Shown here in pieces: positions 18,838-27,589 of a DNA stretch of 64,000 bases. Origin of the DNA: Planctomycetaceae bacterium (lineage in GTDB: Bacteria; Planctomycetota; Planctomycetia; Pirellulales; Pirellulaceae); assembly GCA_005778405.1 (NCBI GenBank), contig SXOA01000023.1:1-64000 (forward strand). Reading direction: 5' to 3'. The translations under genes were made by a program, and so were the position numbers. Below the pieces are notes generated by a model. It was given only the letters and a program-made list of their open reading frames with translations. It was not told where the DNA came from and made no database searches. Position 1 is the stretch's first letter. Each line of letters opens with the position of its first letter.

Positions 18838-20399
18838 GCCAGCACCTCCTTAATGACATTCCCATACACATCCGTCAGACGCTCATCCCGTCCCTGATGG
18901 AAGTACGTCAGTCGCTTGTGATCGAGACCCATCAGGTGCAGGACGGTGGCGTGGATGTCGTGGACGTGGGCCTTGTTGACGACCGCCTCGAAGCCGAAAT
19001 CGTCGGTCTCACCATGCCAAGTGCCACCCTTCACGCCGCCGCCCGCCAGCCACATGCTGAAACCGTAGGGGTTGTGGTTGCGTCCCGGCTCATTCACTCC
19101 TTCGCTGAAAGGCATGCGGCCGAACTCGCCACCCCACAGGATGAGCGTGCTGTCGAGGAGGCCCCGCTTCGCAAGGTCCGTGAGCAGCGCGGCAATCGGC
19201 TGGTCCACCTCGCCGGCGTGCTGGCCGTGGTTGGATTCGATTCCCTTGTGGGCGTCCCAAGTGTCTTCCAGGTGCCCGCCGCCGCTGTAGAGTTGCACGA
19301 AACGGACCCCCCGCTCAACGAGTCGCCGGGCGATGAGGCAATTCTTACCAAACTCGTCCGTCGGAGCCTTGCCGACGCCGTAAGCGTCGAGAGTCTTCTG
19401 GTCCTCGCGGGCCAGATCGACCGCCTCGGGAGCTTCCGATTGCATCCGATACGCCAGCTCATAGGACTGAATACGGGCGACAAGTTCTTCGCCTCCGGGC
19501 CGCTCTTTCAAGTGTTCTTCGTTGAGCTTTGCCAGCAGGTCAAGCCGGTTCCGCTGTACTTTCGCATCGACATGAACCGGTCCGCGCAAATCGAGAATCG
19601 GATCGCCGGCAGGACGAAAGAGCGTCCCTTGAAAGGCCGCCGGCATAAAACCGCTGGACCAGTTGGGCTGTCCCCCAATGGGTCCCCCCCGCTTGTCCAT
19701 CAGCACGACGTAACCAGGAAGATTCTGATTCTCTGCCCCGAGGCCGTACACGCACCAGCTTCCCATCGACGGCCGGCCGATGAACGTGCTGCCAGTGTTC
19801 ATTGCCACCAGCGCCGAGCCGTGGGCGTGCGAATCGGTGTGGCAAGAGCGGACGACCGCCAATTTGTCGGCGTGTTCCCGGACGTTGGGAAAAAAGTCGG
19901 AGATCAAGAGGCCGCTTTTACCTCCCGGTTTGAATTTCCGCGGCGGCGGCGTAAGAAAGCCAACCTTCCGCCCGCCCGAGTTGATGTATTTCTTGTCCGG
20001 TGGCAGAGGCTTGCCGGCAAATTTATCGAGAGCGGGCTTGTAGTCGAACGTGTCTACTTGGCTCGGCCCGCCGTTCATGATCAGGAAGATGCAGGCTTTC
20101 GCTTTGGTGGCGAAATGAGATGGTCGAGGGGCGAGCGGATTCTTTTGCCCGCTTGCGGTTTCGCCCGCACTCGCATGGCGTGTGAAGAACCCGCTCTCAC
20201 CGAGCAAACTCGACAGCGCGAGCCCGGCGAAACCCGCCCCCATCTGCCATACGAACTCGCGGCGGACGAGGCCACAGGGGAATCGCGTGCTGTCACTAAC
20301 CCGATGCGCAAGCGAAGGAGTAGCGGCATTTTCGGCGGCCGGCGCGGAATTCTCTCGCTTGCGCGTCGGGCTAGTGTTGGAAGCGGTGTCAGTCGACAT
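18834..20399 (-). CDS. DUF1501 family protein (operon copy)
   Basis: This is a 521-residue DUF1501 protein within an operon. Family segments include FLIMNGGPSQVDTFDYKP, SCHTDSHAHGSALVAMNTG, LWGGEFGRMPF, GRNHNPYGFSMWLAGGGVKGG and LMGLDHKRLTYFHQGRDERLTD. The Tat-like motif is LVRREFVWQMGAGFAGLALSSLL, unusually far (about 45 residues) from the start. The extra N-terminal stretch SPTRKRE...SLAHRVSDS is the translation of a palindromic repeat. The start overlaps the end of the DUF1553 gene by 11 bases. Confidence 0.92.
   Translation of the reverse strand: MSTDTASNTSPTRKRENSAPAAENAATPSLAHRVSDSTRFPCGLVRREFVWQMGAGFAGLALSSLLGESGFFTRHASAGETASGQKNPLAPRPSHFATKAKACIFLIMNGGPSQVDTFDYKPALDKFAGKPLPPDKKYINSGGRKVGFLTPPPRKFKPGGKSGLLISDFFPNVREHADKLAVVRSCHTDSHAHGSALVAMNTGSTFIGRPSMGSWCVYGLGAENQNLPGYVVLMDKRGGPIGGQPNWSSGFMPAAFQGTLFRPAGDPILDLRGPVHVDAKVQRNRLDLLAKLNEEHLKERPGGEELVARIQSYELAYRMQSEAPEAVDLAREDQKTLDAYGVGKAPTDEFGKNCLIARRLVERGVRFVQLYSGGGHLEDTWDAHKGIESNHGQHAGEVDQPIAALLTDLAKRGLLDSTLILWGGEFGRMPFSEGVNEPGRNHNPYGFSMWLAGGGVKGGTWHGETDDFGFEAVVNKAHVHDIHATVLHLMGLDHKRLTYFHQGRDERLTDVYGNVIKEVLA
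20298..20372. repeat. Inverted repeat element translated inside a DUF1501 gene
   Basis: Arms of about 20 bases (CCCGATGCGCAAGCGAAGGAG on the left, CTCTCGCTTGCGCGTCGGG on the right) flank a 35-base centre. The sequence resembles a repeat I associate with planctomycete genomes. Both arms are in frame within the DUF1501 N-terminus. Confidence 0.75.
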
Positions 20400-22602
20400 A
20401 GATCAGCTCGTTGGTATTGAGGAGCACATGGCAGAGCGAGGCCAGGGCGAATCGCTCGGCGTCCTTTTTCGTCGCGGGATTTGACGCAAAGAGATTCGTC
20501 TGTTCAACCACAAATGCAATCATTTCAAATCTCTCGTCGCGGCTTGGTTCACGTCCTAAGATCAAATGCCACGGAGACAGGTTCCGATCTCGCAGCATTT
20601 GATCGGCCAGCTTCTCGCTCGCCCGATGCGTGAATTCATTATTGAGCAGCGCCAACGCCTGTGGAGCAACGACATTGACATCCCGCTGACCGCAGGGCTG
20701 CGTGGTGTCGCAGAAGTCGAACGTGGTGAGCAGCGGCAGCAACAGAGACCGCTTGCTGAAGATGTAGATGCTGCGGCGGGCCTGCTGATCAGCGGGTGAC
20801 GACTGCCAAGCCTTGTCCTTGGTGGACAGTCCCTCGAGTGCGTCCGAATTCAGATGGGGGAAAAAGCCGGGGCCGCCCGCTTGCCTGCTGAGTTGGCCGC
20901 TCGCGGACAGAATTGTGTCGCGGAGAGCCTCGGCGTCGAGGCGGCGGCGATTGGCTTTCCACCACAGCGTGTTGGCGACGTCCCTTTCGCGGAACTCCAT
21001 GTCCCGCGGATGCACTGACGCCTGCCGAAAAGTCGCGGAGCAGACCAGCTTGCGGTGCAGCCGCTTCATCTCCCAACCGCCGTCTTTGAGCTCGCTCGCC
21101 AGGTAATCGAGCAATTCCGGATGCGTCGGCAACTCTCCTTTGAAGCCGAAATTGTTGGGAGAGCGGACCAGTGCCTGACCAAAATGATGCTGCCAGAGCC
21201 GATTGACGGCGACGCGTGCCGTCAGCGGATGTTGCGGGCTGGTAAGCCAGTTCCCAATCGCCAGCCGCCGCTGCGAAGTCTTGTTGCCGGGAACGGAAGC
21301 AATCGGCGAGACAAGAGAGGATACAAACGACAGCGTCGCCGGTTTGACTTCTTCCAAGGGACGGTGCGGATCACCCTTTTTGAGCAGCATCAGAGGCGGG
21401 ATGTCAGCTCGGTCAGTCCAGCCAAGCACGTCAAAGCCAAGTTCTTCTTTGCTGGGCCCTCCCATCAATTCGCGGCCTCGAGCCTCAATAAAGCCCGCCC
21501 AAAAGGCAGAAGCGAGACGGTAATAATCGGTCTGTGGAATCGGGTCAAACTTGTGATCGTGGCAACGGGCACATTTGACGGTCAAACCTAGGAACGCCGA
21601 GCCCGTCACATGGACCAGGTCCTCCAGCCGCTCGTACTTATACTCCAAGGCATCGTTCGGCTCATCGTCCCAGGTGCCGATGCGGAGGAGCCCCGTGGCG
21701 ATGACTGTCTCCTCGGTCCGATCGGCGAGCTCGTCTCCGGCGAGTTGCTCGACGACGAATCGGTCGTACGGTTTGTCTCGGTTGATGGCCCCGATGACAT
21801 AATCCCGGTACTTCCACGCGCCGGGCTTGGGGGCATCTCGCTCGTAACCATTGGTATCCGCATAACGAACCAGATCCAACCAATACCGGCCCCACCGCTC
21901 GCCGAAATGAGGTGACGCGAGTAGGCGGTCCACTTGTCGCTCATAGGCATCGGGAAATTTATCGCTCGCGAATTCCTGGACTTCTTCAAAGGTTGGCGGA
22001 AGCCCGATGAGATCGTAGTAAGCTCGGCGAAGCAGCGTGCCGTGCGATGCCGGAGGCGCTGACTCGAGGTTCTTCTGACGGAGACTTTCCTGGATAAACG
22101 AGTCAACTTGATTTTCGCTTGCCGGATTCGCTCCTTGCACTTGAGCTGGCGGAACGTTTGGTCTCTGGATCGGCTGCAGCGACCACCAATCGAGTCCCGC
22201 CCTGGTCGATGTGGTGACTTCAAACGGATTCAGAACAATTCCTTCCGGCCATTTTGCCCCTGACAGAATCCAGGCTCGAATCTGCTCGACCTCTTCCTTG
22301 GGGAGCGCCTGCGACTTGCCATTTTCCTCCGGCGGCATCTCTCCCGCCGCGACTCTCTTCAGGAGGACACTTTCTTCCGGCCTCGCCGCATCAATCACCA
22401 CTCCACCTTCTCCCCCTTTCAGCAGCCCTTCACGACTAAGCAAAACCAATTCCCCCTTTGCCTCGCTCGCATTGTGACAGCCGAGACAACGTTTGGTCAG
22501 AATCGGTCCAATGGTTTTGGTGAAATCGGGCTCCGCGGCAATGGCCGGGGCGCATGTGGCAATGAGGGCCAACGATCCGAGAAGAATGGAGAACTGCGTC
22601 AT
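20389..22602 (-). CDS. PSCyt1 / DUF1549 / DUF1553 domain protein
   Basis: The product is about 737 residues and exported. The chosen ATG gives a clean signal peptide (MTQFSILLGSLALIATCAPAIAA); 34 upstream codons are non-homologous. The planctomycete cytochrome C domain (PSCyt1) carries CLGCH near residue 40. DUF1549 follows with RRAYYDLIGLPPTFEEV, SPHFGERWGRYWLDLVRYADTNGYE and VKCARCHDHKFDPI (a second CxxCH). DUF1553 fills the C-terminal third (NWLTSPQHPLTARVAVNRLWQHHFG, LLALLNNEF). It is the first gene of the operon with DUF1501 and the monohaem gene. The function is unknown. Confidence 0.93.
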   Translation of the reverse strand: MTQFSILLGSLALIATCAPAIAAEPDFTKTIGPILTKRCLGCHNASEAKGELVLLSREGLLKGGEGGVVIDAARPEESVLLKRVAAGEMPPEENGKSQALPKEEVEQIRAWILSGAKWPEGIVLNPFEVTTSTRAGLDWWSLQPIQRPNVPPAQVQGANPASENQVDSFIQESLRQKNLESAPPASHGTLLRRAYYDLIGLPPTFEEVQEFASDKFPDAYERQVDRLLASPHFGERWGRYWLDLVRYADTNGYERDAPKPGAWKYRDYVIGAINRDKPYDRFVVEQLAGDELADRTEETVIATGLLRIGTWDDEPNDALEYKYERLEDLVHVTGSAFLGLTVKCARCHDHKFDPIPQTDYYRLASAFWAGFIEARGRELMGGPSKEELGFDVLGWTDRADIPPLMLLKKGDPHRPLEEVKPATLSFVSSLVSPIASVPGNKTSQRRLAIGNWLTSPQHPLTARVAVNRLWQHHFGQALVRSPNNFGFKGELPTHPELLDYLASELKDGGWEMKRLHRKLVCSATFRQASVHPRDMEFRERDVANTLWWKANRRRLDAEALRDTILSASGQLSRQAGGPGFFPHLNSDALEGLSTKDKAWQSSPADQQARRSIYIFSKRSLLLPLLTTFDFCDTTQPCGQRDVNVVAPQALALLNNEFTHRASEKLADQMLRDRNLSPWHLILGREPSRDERFEMIAFVVEQTNLFASNPATKKDAERFALASLCHVLLNTNELIYVD

Positions 22603-22685
22603 AGGAGAGATCGTAGCATACGAGAGCATCTTTCTCGTTACGCTAGCCGCGCCGGAAAGCGGTGTCAAATCCGGGGAAGTCGTGA

Positions 22686-22931
22686 ATGGTCTCCAAGTCG
22701 CCACTTCGCTTCACTATCCGCGATATGCTGCTCGTCACGGCGCTTGTGGCTGTGTGCTTCGGCTGGCTCATCGACCGGCAATCGCTCCTACTCGAAAATT
22801 AGGCGGAGTCTCGTCGAGCCGAGCAGTGGCGGTCCGAGGTCTTGGACCAGGGTCGAGAACTCCGTCGTCTACGACATCAACTGTTCCTCCCCTTCGGTGA
22901 GCCTTTACCACCGCCTCCTGCCATCAATTGA
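22686..22931 (+). pseudogene. Small membrane protein ORF interrupted by an in-frame TAG
   Basis: The frame starts with an ATG preceded by GGGGAAG and encodes LRFTIRDMLLVTALVAVCFGWLIDRQSLLLEN, which resembles small planctomycete proteins: a short basic head, one transmembrane helix, then a charged tail. A TAG at 22800-22802 stops it at 38 residues. Beyond the TAG the same frame continues for 42 codons as an amphipathic charged helix (AESRRAEQWRSEVL, ELRRLRHQLF) and a proline-rich end before TGA at 22929. This fits one original gene of about 81 codons. It is too short in either half to appear in the ORF track. Confidence 0.6.
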
Positions 22932-23050
22932 GGGTCCCCTTCGCAATAATCCCCAAAGTCGGGTATCCGCCAAGGCGAAAAACTCCTACCCTGAAGGTAC
23001 TCGCAGCGGATTCTTTGTCCGCTCACTTCCCCAGACTTTGGAGCCTTGCT

Positions 23051-23218
23051 ATCGCCAAAAGTAAAAGCCCGACCACGTTCGCCAAACGCCAGAGAGAACA
23101 GAACAAGAAGCGGAAAGCGAACGACAAGCTCAACCGCCGCATCGACCGCAAAGCCCAGGCCGAGCGTGAGCCCCCTCCAACGCAACAACCAGAAACAGAG
23201 GACGTGCAAGAAGGATAG
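23051..23218 (+). CDS. Small Lys/Arg-rich protein with apparent ATC start
   Basis: The frame encodes AKSKSPTTFAKRQREQNKKRKANDKLNRRIDRKAQ followed by an acidic, Pro-rich tail. Short proteins of this type, with a TFAKRQRE-like core, are familiar from several bacterial groups. No ATG, GTG or TTG occurs at the natural beginning. Instead an ATC sits exactly where the initiator is expected, 7 bases after GGAG. The ORF-track start at 22928 would add 41 residues unlike the family. It may be a functional gene with a rare start, a gene that lost its initiator, or a base-call error. Confidence 0.45.
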   Translation: MAKSKSPTTFAKRQREQNKKRKANDKLNRRIDRKAQAEREPPPTQQPETEDVQEG

Positions 23219-23423
23219 TTGGCTCGGCAAGAACGCACTCTCTAGCCACAGGTACTGTGTCCTCGAATCGTGGACTGGCAAGACAATGGAATGGCGGCCT
23301 GGTTTTTCAGCCGCTAGCCGAAAATGGCCCTCCCGATTATCCTTGACTTTCCCCGTTAGGCCGCTTGATTGCGGCTCCTGCCTGGGTTGTTTCCCATTTA
23401 GTTCCCGCTTCAAGGAATCAGAG

Positions 23424-24167
23424 ATGTCTCGTTTCGTTGTTACAGCGATTGTCGCAGCCGTTGGATTGATCGTTTTCGCCGATTCTGCTTCGGCTGGGAT
23501 TCTTGGTCGTCGCTGGGAGCGGCGGAGGGAAGACCTGCGGAGTGAGCTGGATGCGTCCTTCTCGGCGAAGCTGACGGAGGAATCGGCGGCGGCGGAGGCA
23601 CGGGTCAAGGAAGCGAACCAGGCCCAGATTGCCGGCGAGGCCAAGAAACTGCAAGACCAGGTAAGCGGTGAGATTGCCGAGCTTCGTCGCAAGGCGGCCG
23701 AACAGGTCGCCGCCGAAGCGAAGCGGCTGGAGAACCTGACGACGGAGCAGGTCAAAGCGCTACAGGCCGCGACTCAGCAGCAACTGTCCGTGGAGGTGAA
23801 AAAACTGCAGGACCAGATCAAGGGAGAGTTCGCCAAAGTCCGTGATGAGAATTCGAAGCAAGTGGACATCCTGGCGGCCAAACTTCGTGAAGAGAACAAG
23901 GTCGCCGGCGAAGCCCAGGCAAAGCTGGTGCAGGTGGAACTGGCCAGGTTGCCGGACTTGATCACCGCGGAAGGAAAGAAGCTCAAGGACCTGGTCATGC
24001 CGGAACTCAAGGCGGCCGTCGTCGAGGCTGTCTCCGCTGCTGCCAAGCCGCCAGAAGAGACGGAGGATTCCAAACCCGCGGAGAAGAAGGAAGAGCAGAA
24101 GCAAGAGGAGGCGGTCCCCTCCCCTGCCCCGCCGAGCGTGAAGACGGAAGAGAAGAAGGAGGAGTAA
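23424..24167 (+). CDS. Secreted coiled-coil protein of unknown function
   Basis: The chosen ATG (with AAGGA upstream) gives 247 residues with a signal peptide (MSRFVVTAIVAAVGLIVFADSASAG). Almost all of the rest is predicted coiled coil, built of Ala/Glu/Lys/Gln-rich helices with internally similar stretches (EAKKLQDQVSGEIAEL, EVKKLQDQIKGEFAKV). A Lys/Glu/Pro tail (KPAEKKEEQKQEEAV) ends the protein. The 126 codons upstream in the ORF track do not resemble protein-coding sequence. The large protease-like gene follows 42 bases later on the same strand. Confidence 0.75.
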   Translation: MSRFVVTAIVAAVGLIVFADSASAGILGRRWERRREDLRSELDASFSAKLTEESAAAEARVKEANQAQIAGEAKKLQDQVSGEIAELRRKAAEQVAAEAKRLENLTTEQVKALQAATQQQLSVEVKKLQDQIKGEFAKVRDENSKQVDILAAKLREENKVAGEAQAKLVQVELARLPDLITAEGKKLKDLVMPELKAAVVEAVSAAAKPPEETEDSKPAEKKEEQKQEEAVPSPAPPSVKTEEKKEE

Positions 24168-24209
24168 CGACGGGCGCGATTTGGGTTATCCTATTGCCAG
24201 GAGAGCACA

Positions 24210-27200
24210 ATGACGACGCGAACCTGGCAACTGGCATGGCTGCTGATCTTCTTGGCTGTGGCGTATGCGCGAGCCGATAAGCCGCCACGATATTCCGCCT
24301 TGATGAGTGGCGGTCAGCGGTTGACGGGAGAAAAGCTGGCGGACTGGCACGACAAACAGGCGGTGCCAAAGCTCGAGGCTCAGCCCCTGCTCGACGCGGG
24401 TAACCTGGTTCGCTGGCTGCGGGATCGATCATTGCCGCAACCAGCATCGCCCACGGCCTTCATCGAGACGCTAACCGGCGACCGGCTGCCAGGGATGGTG
24501 GTGGGTTATCGCACCGGTAAGGAGCAGCCGTTCCTGCCACTGCCGCCGCATCTATTGGTCGCGCCCCAGCAGCAATTGGAGCCGCCGCGCAAGCCAGAAT
24601 CCAGCGACATTCGCGTAACGCTTGCCTCGGTTCGTCGCATTGTCTGGCAGCGCCGCAACCGGCAGGCCTATCAACCGAACACGGCATTGTTTCGCGACGG
24701 CCGTTCGGTCTCCTACCGGGCCATTCGCTTCGGCAGCGGACATGTGAATTTGCTCATCGGAACCGAGAATCGCAAAGTGCCTTGGTCCGATCTGGCGGAG
24801 GTTCATTTGCAACAAGTGCCGTTCTGGCCGGCTTACTTTGATGAGCTTGCGACCCTCTGCTCCACCAGCGAATCACGATTAATGCAAGTGGAAGCGTTGA
24901 GCGGACTGGTTGCGACAACATCCGTGGAGCGTTTCGCCCAGCGGACAATGGGGAATCCAGTGGATTCCAACCAGTGGGTCCACGGCATTCAGCCCGCTTG
25001 GAGCCTCGATGTGCTGTGGCTTCCGAATAAGGACATCTCGTGTCGCCGCTTCTTTCTACCCCGCGAAGTCCCGGTAAGCCGCGTACCCTATGAACTGCAA
25101 AACGGCCGAGGCCAGACGGTGCGGGTAAATCAAAACGCCTTCGGCGGCCCGCTGCGGAACTCGCCGCTCGACTTTGGCTGGGGATTTGGCCTGCTCGGCC
25201 CTGCGGAAATAAAGTTTGAATTGCCGCCAGGTGTCAAGTCTTTCCGCTCCCAGATCGGACTTGACCGAGCGAGCGGCAAAGGGGGCTGTGTTCGAGCAAG
25301 GATCTTCGCCAATTCGGCCGGAACGCCGGTTCTGTGGGAAAGTCCGTTCCTGGTTGGCAGTGAAGCGACTGCCGATACGGGTGTCGTTGCGCTGACTGGC
25401 CCCACGACGGGCCAAAAGCATCTCGTTCTGCAAGTCGATCCAGCACATGATGGTCGTCCCGCGGGAACCGACCCGCTCGACATCCGCGACCATGCCGACT
25501 GGATCGATCCCATGCTCGAACTCGATCCGGCCGTGGTGAAAGCCGAGTTCGACAAGCGACTTGGCAAGCGCTTTGTGGCCTGGCAAGACGCGAGCGTTCG
25601 GCTCGATGCAGCAGCGTCTACCGCGGCGACCGATTCGACACCGGAAATCCTGCAAAGTCGCAACGAGCAATTCGCCATGCCTGGTTCCTTCGATCAGGCC
25701 ATTGCACCGAAAGGCCGCGGAATCCTGATTTCCAAAAATTTGGCGATCACACCTCAAGATCAATGGCTCATCATCGGCGCGACTCGACCCATCAATCGCG
25801 GGCCGGAGCCGAAGTTTGAGGTCCGCATCGGCAATGAGCCTGTGGCGGAGTTCACGGCCCCGCTAGTGCAGAACGACAAGATGGAAGTCCGCCCACTCGC
25901 CATCCCGCTGGCGAATTATCAAAAACCCGGTGGCACGAATCTGGATGTTGAAGTCCGCCACCTTCCTCAACCGGATTCCGCACCCATCTCCTGGCACACG
26001 ATTGAAGCCGCTCCGCAACTGCCGACGCTTTACTGTGCCTTGGAAGAGCAAGCCAGGTTCATTCCGCATGGCGGCAACGCTTCGGGATCGGCAGCGCTTG
26101 TGGAAGACGACAAACACTTTGGCCAGCGCTCCGTCCGGCTGACGCCAGCGGGGCGGTTCATGATTTCGTTTCCGTCCCCCGTCGCCATCCGTGAACGACC
26201 GAAGTGGGGAGAGTTTCGCTTTCTTCGTTTCGCCTTCCGCAAAAAGGGTGGCGGCCGAATGTCGCTGGAACTGGAGACCACGCCTCTCCGCGCGGAAGCA
26301 GCCAGGTATGACGGTGGCCAGGGAGAAAAGTCCTATGGCAGTGCTCTCCGCCTGTGGCAGGACAAGTTGCCAGACCAGTGGATTGTCCTCACACGAGATT
26401 TGTATGCGGACTTTGGCAGCCTCGATGTGACGGCAGTTTCGCTGGGCTGTCCCGATGGTGAGGCGGCGCTCTTTGACCACGTCTACTTCGCCCGCAATCC
26501 CGATGACTATAGCCTCATCCCCTCCGCGCCGTCTCCGGACATCACCAATCAAAAGGCCAAGCAAGAGCTGGCGAGGCAAATTGTCGAGCGAACTTCACCA
26601 GCGATGGTCACCATCGCCTTGCCCGATGGCCGCATCATCGGCGGCGTCTGCCTGAAAAAGGAAGGAGAGATTCTCACCGCCGGCCACTTGCTTCGCGGCC
26701 TCAACCAGGATGTGGTCGTGCAGTTCGCCAGTGGCAAGCAGGCCAAGGGGAAGACACTCGGCATCTCCCGCGAACTTGACCTGGGGCTGGTCAAAGTGAC
26801 GGACGCCGGCGACTGGCCATTCGTGCCTATGTGGCCTCAGAAGGAGGTCGATGTGAAGGACTGGTACATCGCCTTCACCTATCCGGCCAGGCTTATCGGT
26901 ACCGCTCGGCCGGAGATGAAAATCGCGGAAATGCGGCGGTTTTTCCGCAATACGCTCTGGATGGACGTCGAGCAGCCCGAGTGGACGGGCGGCGGTGCAT
27001 TAGTCAACAAACACGGCTACGTGGTTGGGGTGCACCTGCGCCGCAGCCAGTTTGGCGGATTCCTGTACACGCGGCTGGGACAGCCCGATTTGCAACCGCA
27101 TCTGGACCGGATGCTGCGGAGTGAAGTCTTCGGGGCGTGGCCCGCCGGAAGCGAGCCGATGCTCGGCCTTACCGGCAAGCCGACGCTCGAAGGATTCGAG

Positions 27201-27413
27201 CTCGCCGCGCTTGTTGCCGACAGTGCCGCCGCCAAGGCCGGTCTCAAAGCTGGCGACCGTGTCACCCGCATCGACGCCAAGCCGGTCGTCGGTCCCGACG
27301 ACGTGCAGCTTGCGCTCGCGGAGAAAGACGCGGGACAAGAGGTGACGATGGAGATCTCGCGCGCGGGCGCGGTGCAGCAAGTCAAGGCGCTCCTCGCGCC
27401 GCGCGTGCCGTGA
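24210..27413 (+). CDS. Large secreted protein with NPCBM-like, trypsin-like (catalytic Ser absent) and PDZ domains
   Basis: The 1067-residue product has a signal peptide at about 1-22. The N-terminal region (30-230) has beta-rich planctomycete-type repeats. An NPCBM-like carbohydrate-binding region spans about 245-430. A trypsin-like domain near 785-990 retains His in LTAGHLL and Asp in ELDLGLVKV. The serine motif, normally GNSGGP, reads WTGGGALVN, so the nucleophile is glycine. A PDZ domain (VADSAAAKAGLKAGDRVTRI) occupies the last 90 residues. It is probably a non-catalytic envelope protein that uses the fold for binding. Confidence 0.8.
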   Translation: MTTRTWQLAWLLIFLAVAYARADKPPRYSALMSGGQRLTGEKLADWHDKQAVPKLEAQPLLDAGNLVRWLRDRSLPQPASPTAFIETLTGDRLPGMVVGYRTGKEQPFLPLPPHLLVAPQQQLEPPRKPESSDIRVTLASVRRIVWQRRNRQAYQPNTALFRDGRSVSYRAIRFGSGHVNLLIGTENRKVPWSDLAEVHLQQVPFWPAYFDELATLCSTSESRLMQVEALSGLVATTSVERFAQRTMGNPVDSNQWVHGIQPAWSLDVLWLPNKDISCRRFFLPREVPVSRVPYELQNGRGQTVRVNQNAFGGPLRNSPLDFGWGFGLLGPAEIKFELPPGVKSFRSQIGLDRASGKGGCVRARIFANSAGTPVLWESPFLVGSEATADTGVVALTGPTTGQKHLVLQVDPAHDGRPAGTDPLDIRDHADWIDPMLELDPAVVKAEFDKRLGKRFVAWQDASVRLDAAASTAATDSTPEILQSRNEQFAMPGSFDQAIAPKGRGILISKNLAITPQDQWLIIGATRPINRGPEPKFEVRIGNEPVAEFTAPLVQNDKMEVRPLAIPLANYQKPGGTNLDVEVRHLPQPDSAPISWHTIEAAPQLPTLYCALEEQARFIPHGGNASGSAALVEDDKHFGQRSVRLTPAGRFMISFPSPVAIRERPKWGEFRFLRFAFRKKGGGRMSLELETTPLRAEAARYDGGQGEKSYGSALRLWQDKLPDQWIVLTRDLYADFGSLDVTAVSLGCPDGEAALFDHVYFARNPDDYSLIPSAPSPDITNQKAKQELARQIVERTSPAMVTIALPDGRIIGGVCLKKEGEILTAGHLLRGLNQDVVVQFASGKQAKGKTLGISRELDLGLVKVTDAGDWPFVPMWPQKEVDVKDWYIAFTYPARLIGTARPEMKIAEMRRFFRNTLWMDVEQPEWTGGGALVNKHGYVVGVHLRRSQFGGFLYTRLGQPDLQPHLDRMLRSEVFGAWPAGSEPMLGLTGKPTLEGFELAALVADSAAAKAGLKAGDRVTRIDAKPVVGPDDVQLALAEKDAGQEVTMEISRAGAVQQVKALLAPRVP

Positions 27414-27589
27414 GCGGCTTCTTTCGCGCCGCGTAGGTTCGCGCGGACTTTCGCGGAGCGAGTGACGACATGGAAAAAAGTGCGCCGAAGTCATTGCCAA
27501 GTCACCCCGCGCGTGATTACTCTTAGAGAAGGAGAGTGGAAGATTGCTCGCGGAGCAACGCCACCTCTTTGCCTTGTGCGAGATGGATC

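Noticed and set aside
18897-20420. 507-codon plus-strand ORF
   Set aside because: Shadow of the DUF1501 gene on the other strand. It has no start signal and no conserved motif.
22877-23755. 292-codon minus-strand ORF
   Set aside because: It covers the disturbed small-gene interval and the start of the coiled-coil gene. It is Ser/Arg-rich without motifs, while the plus-strand genes show signal peptide and ribosome-binding sites.
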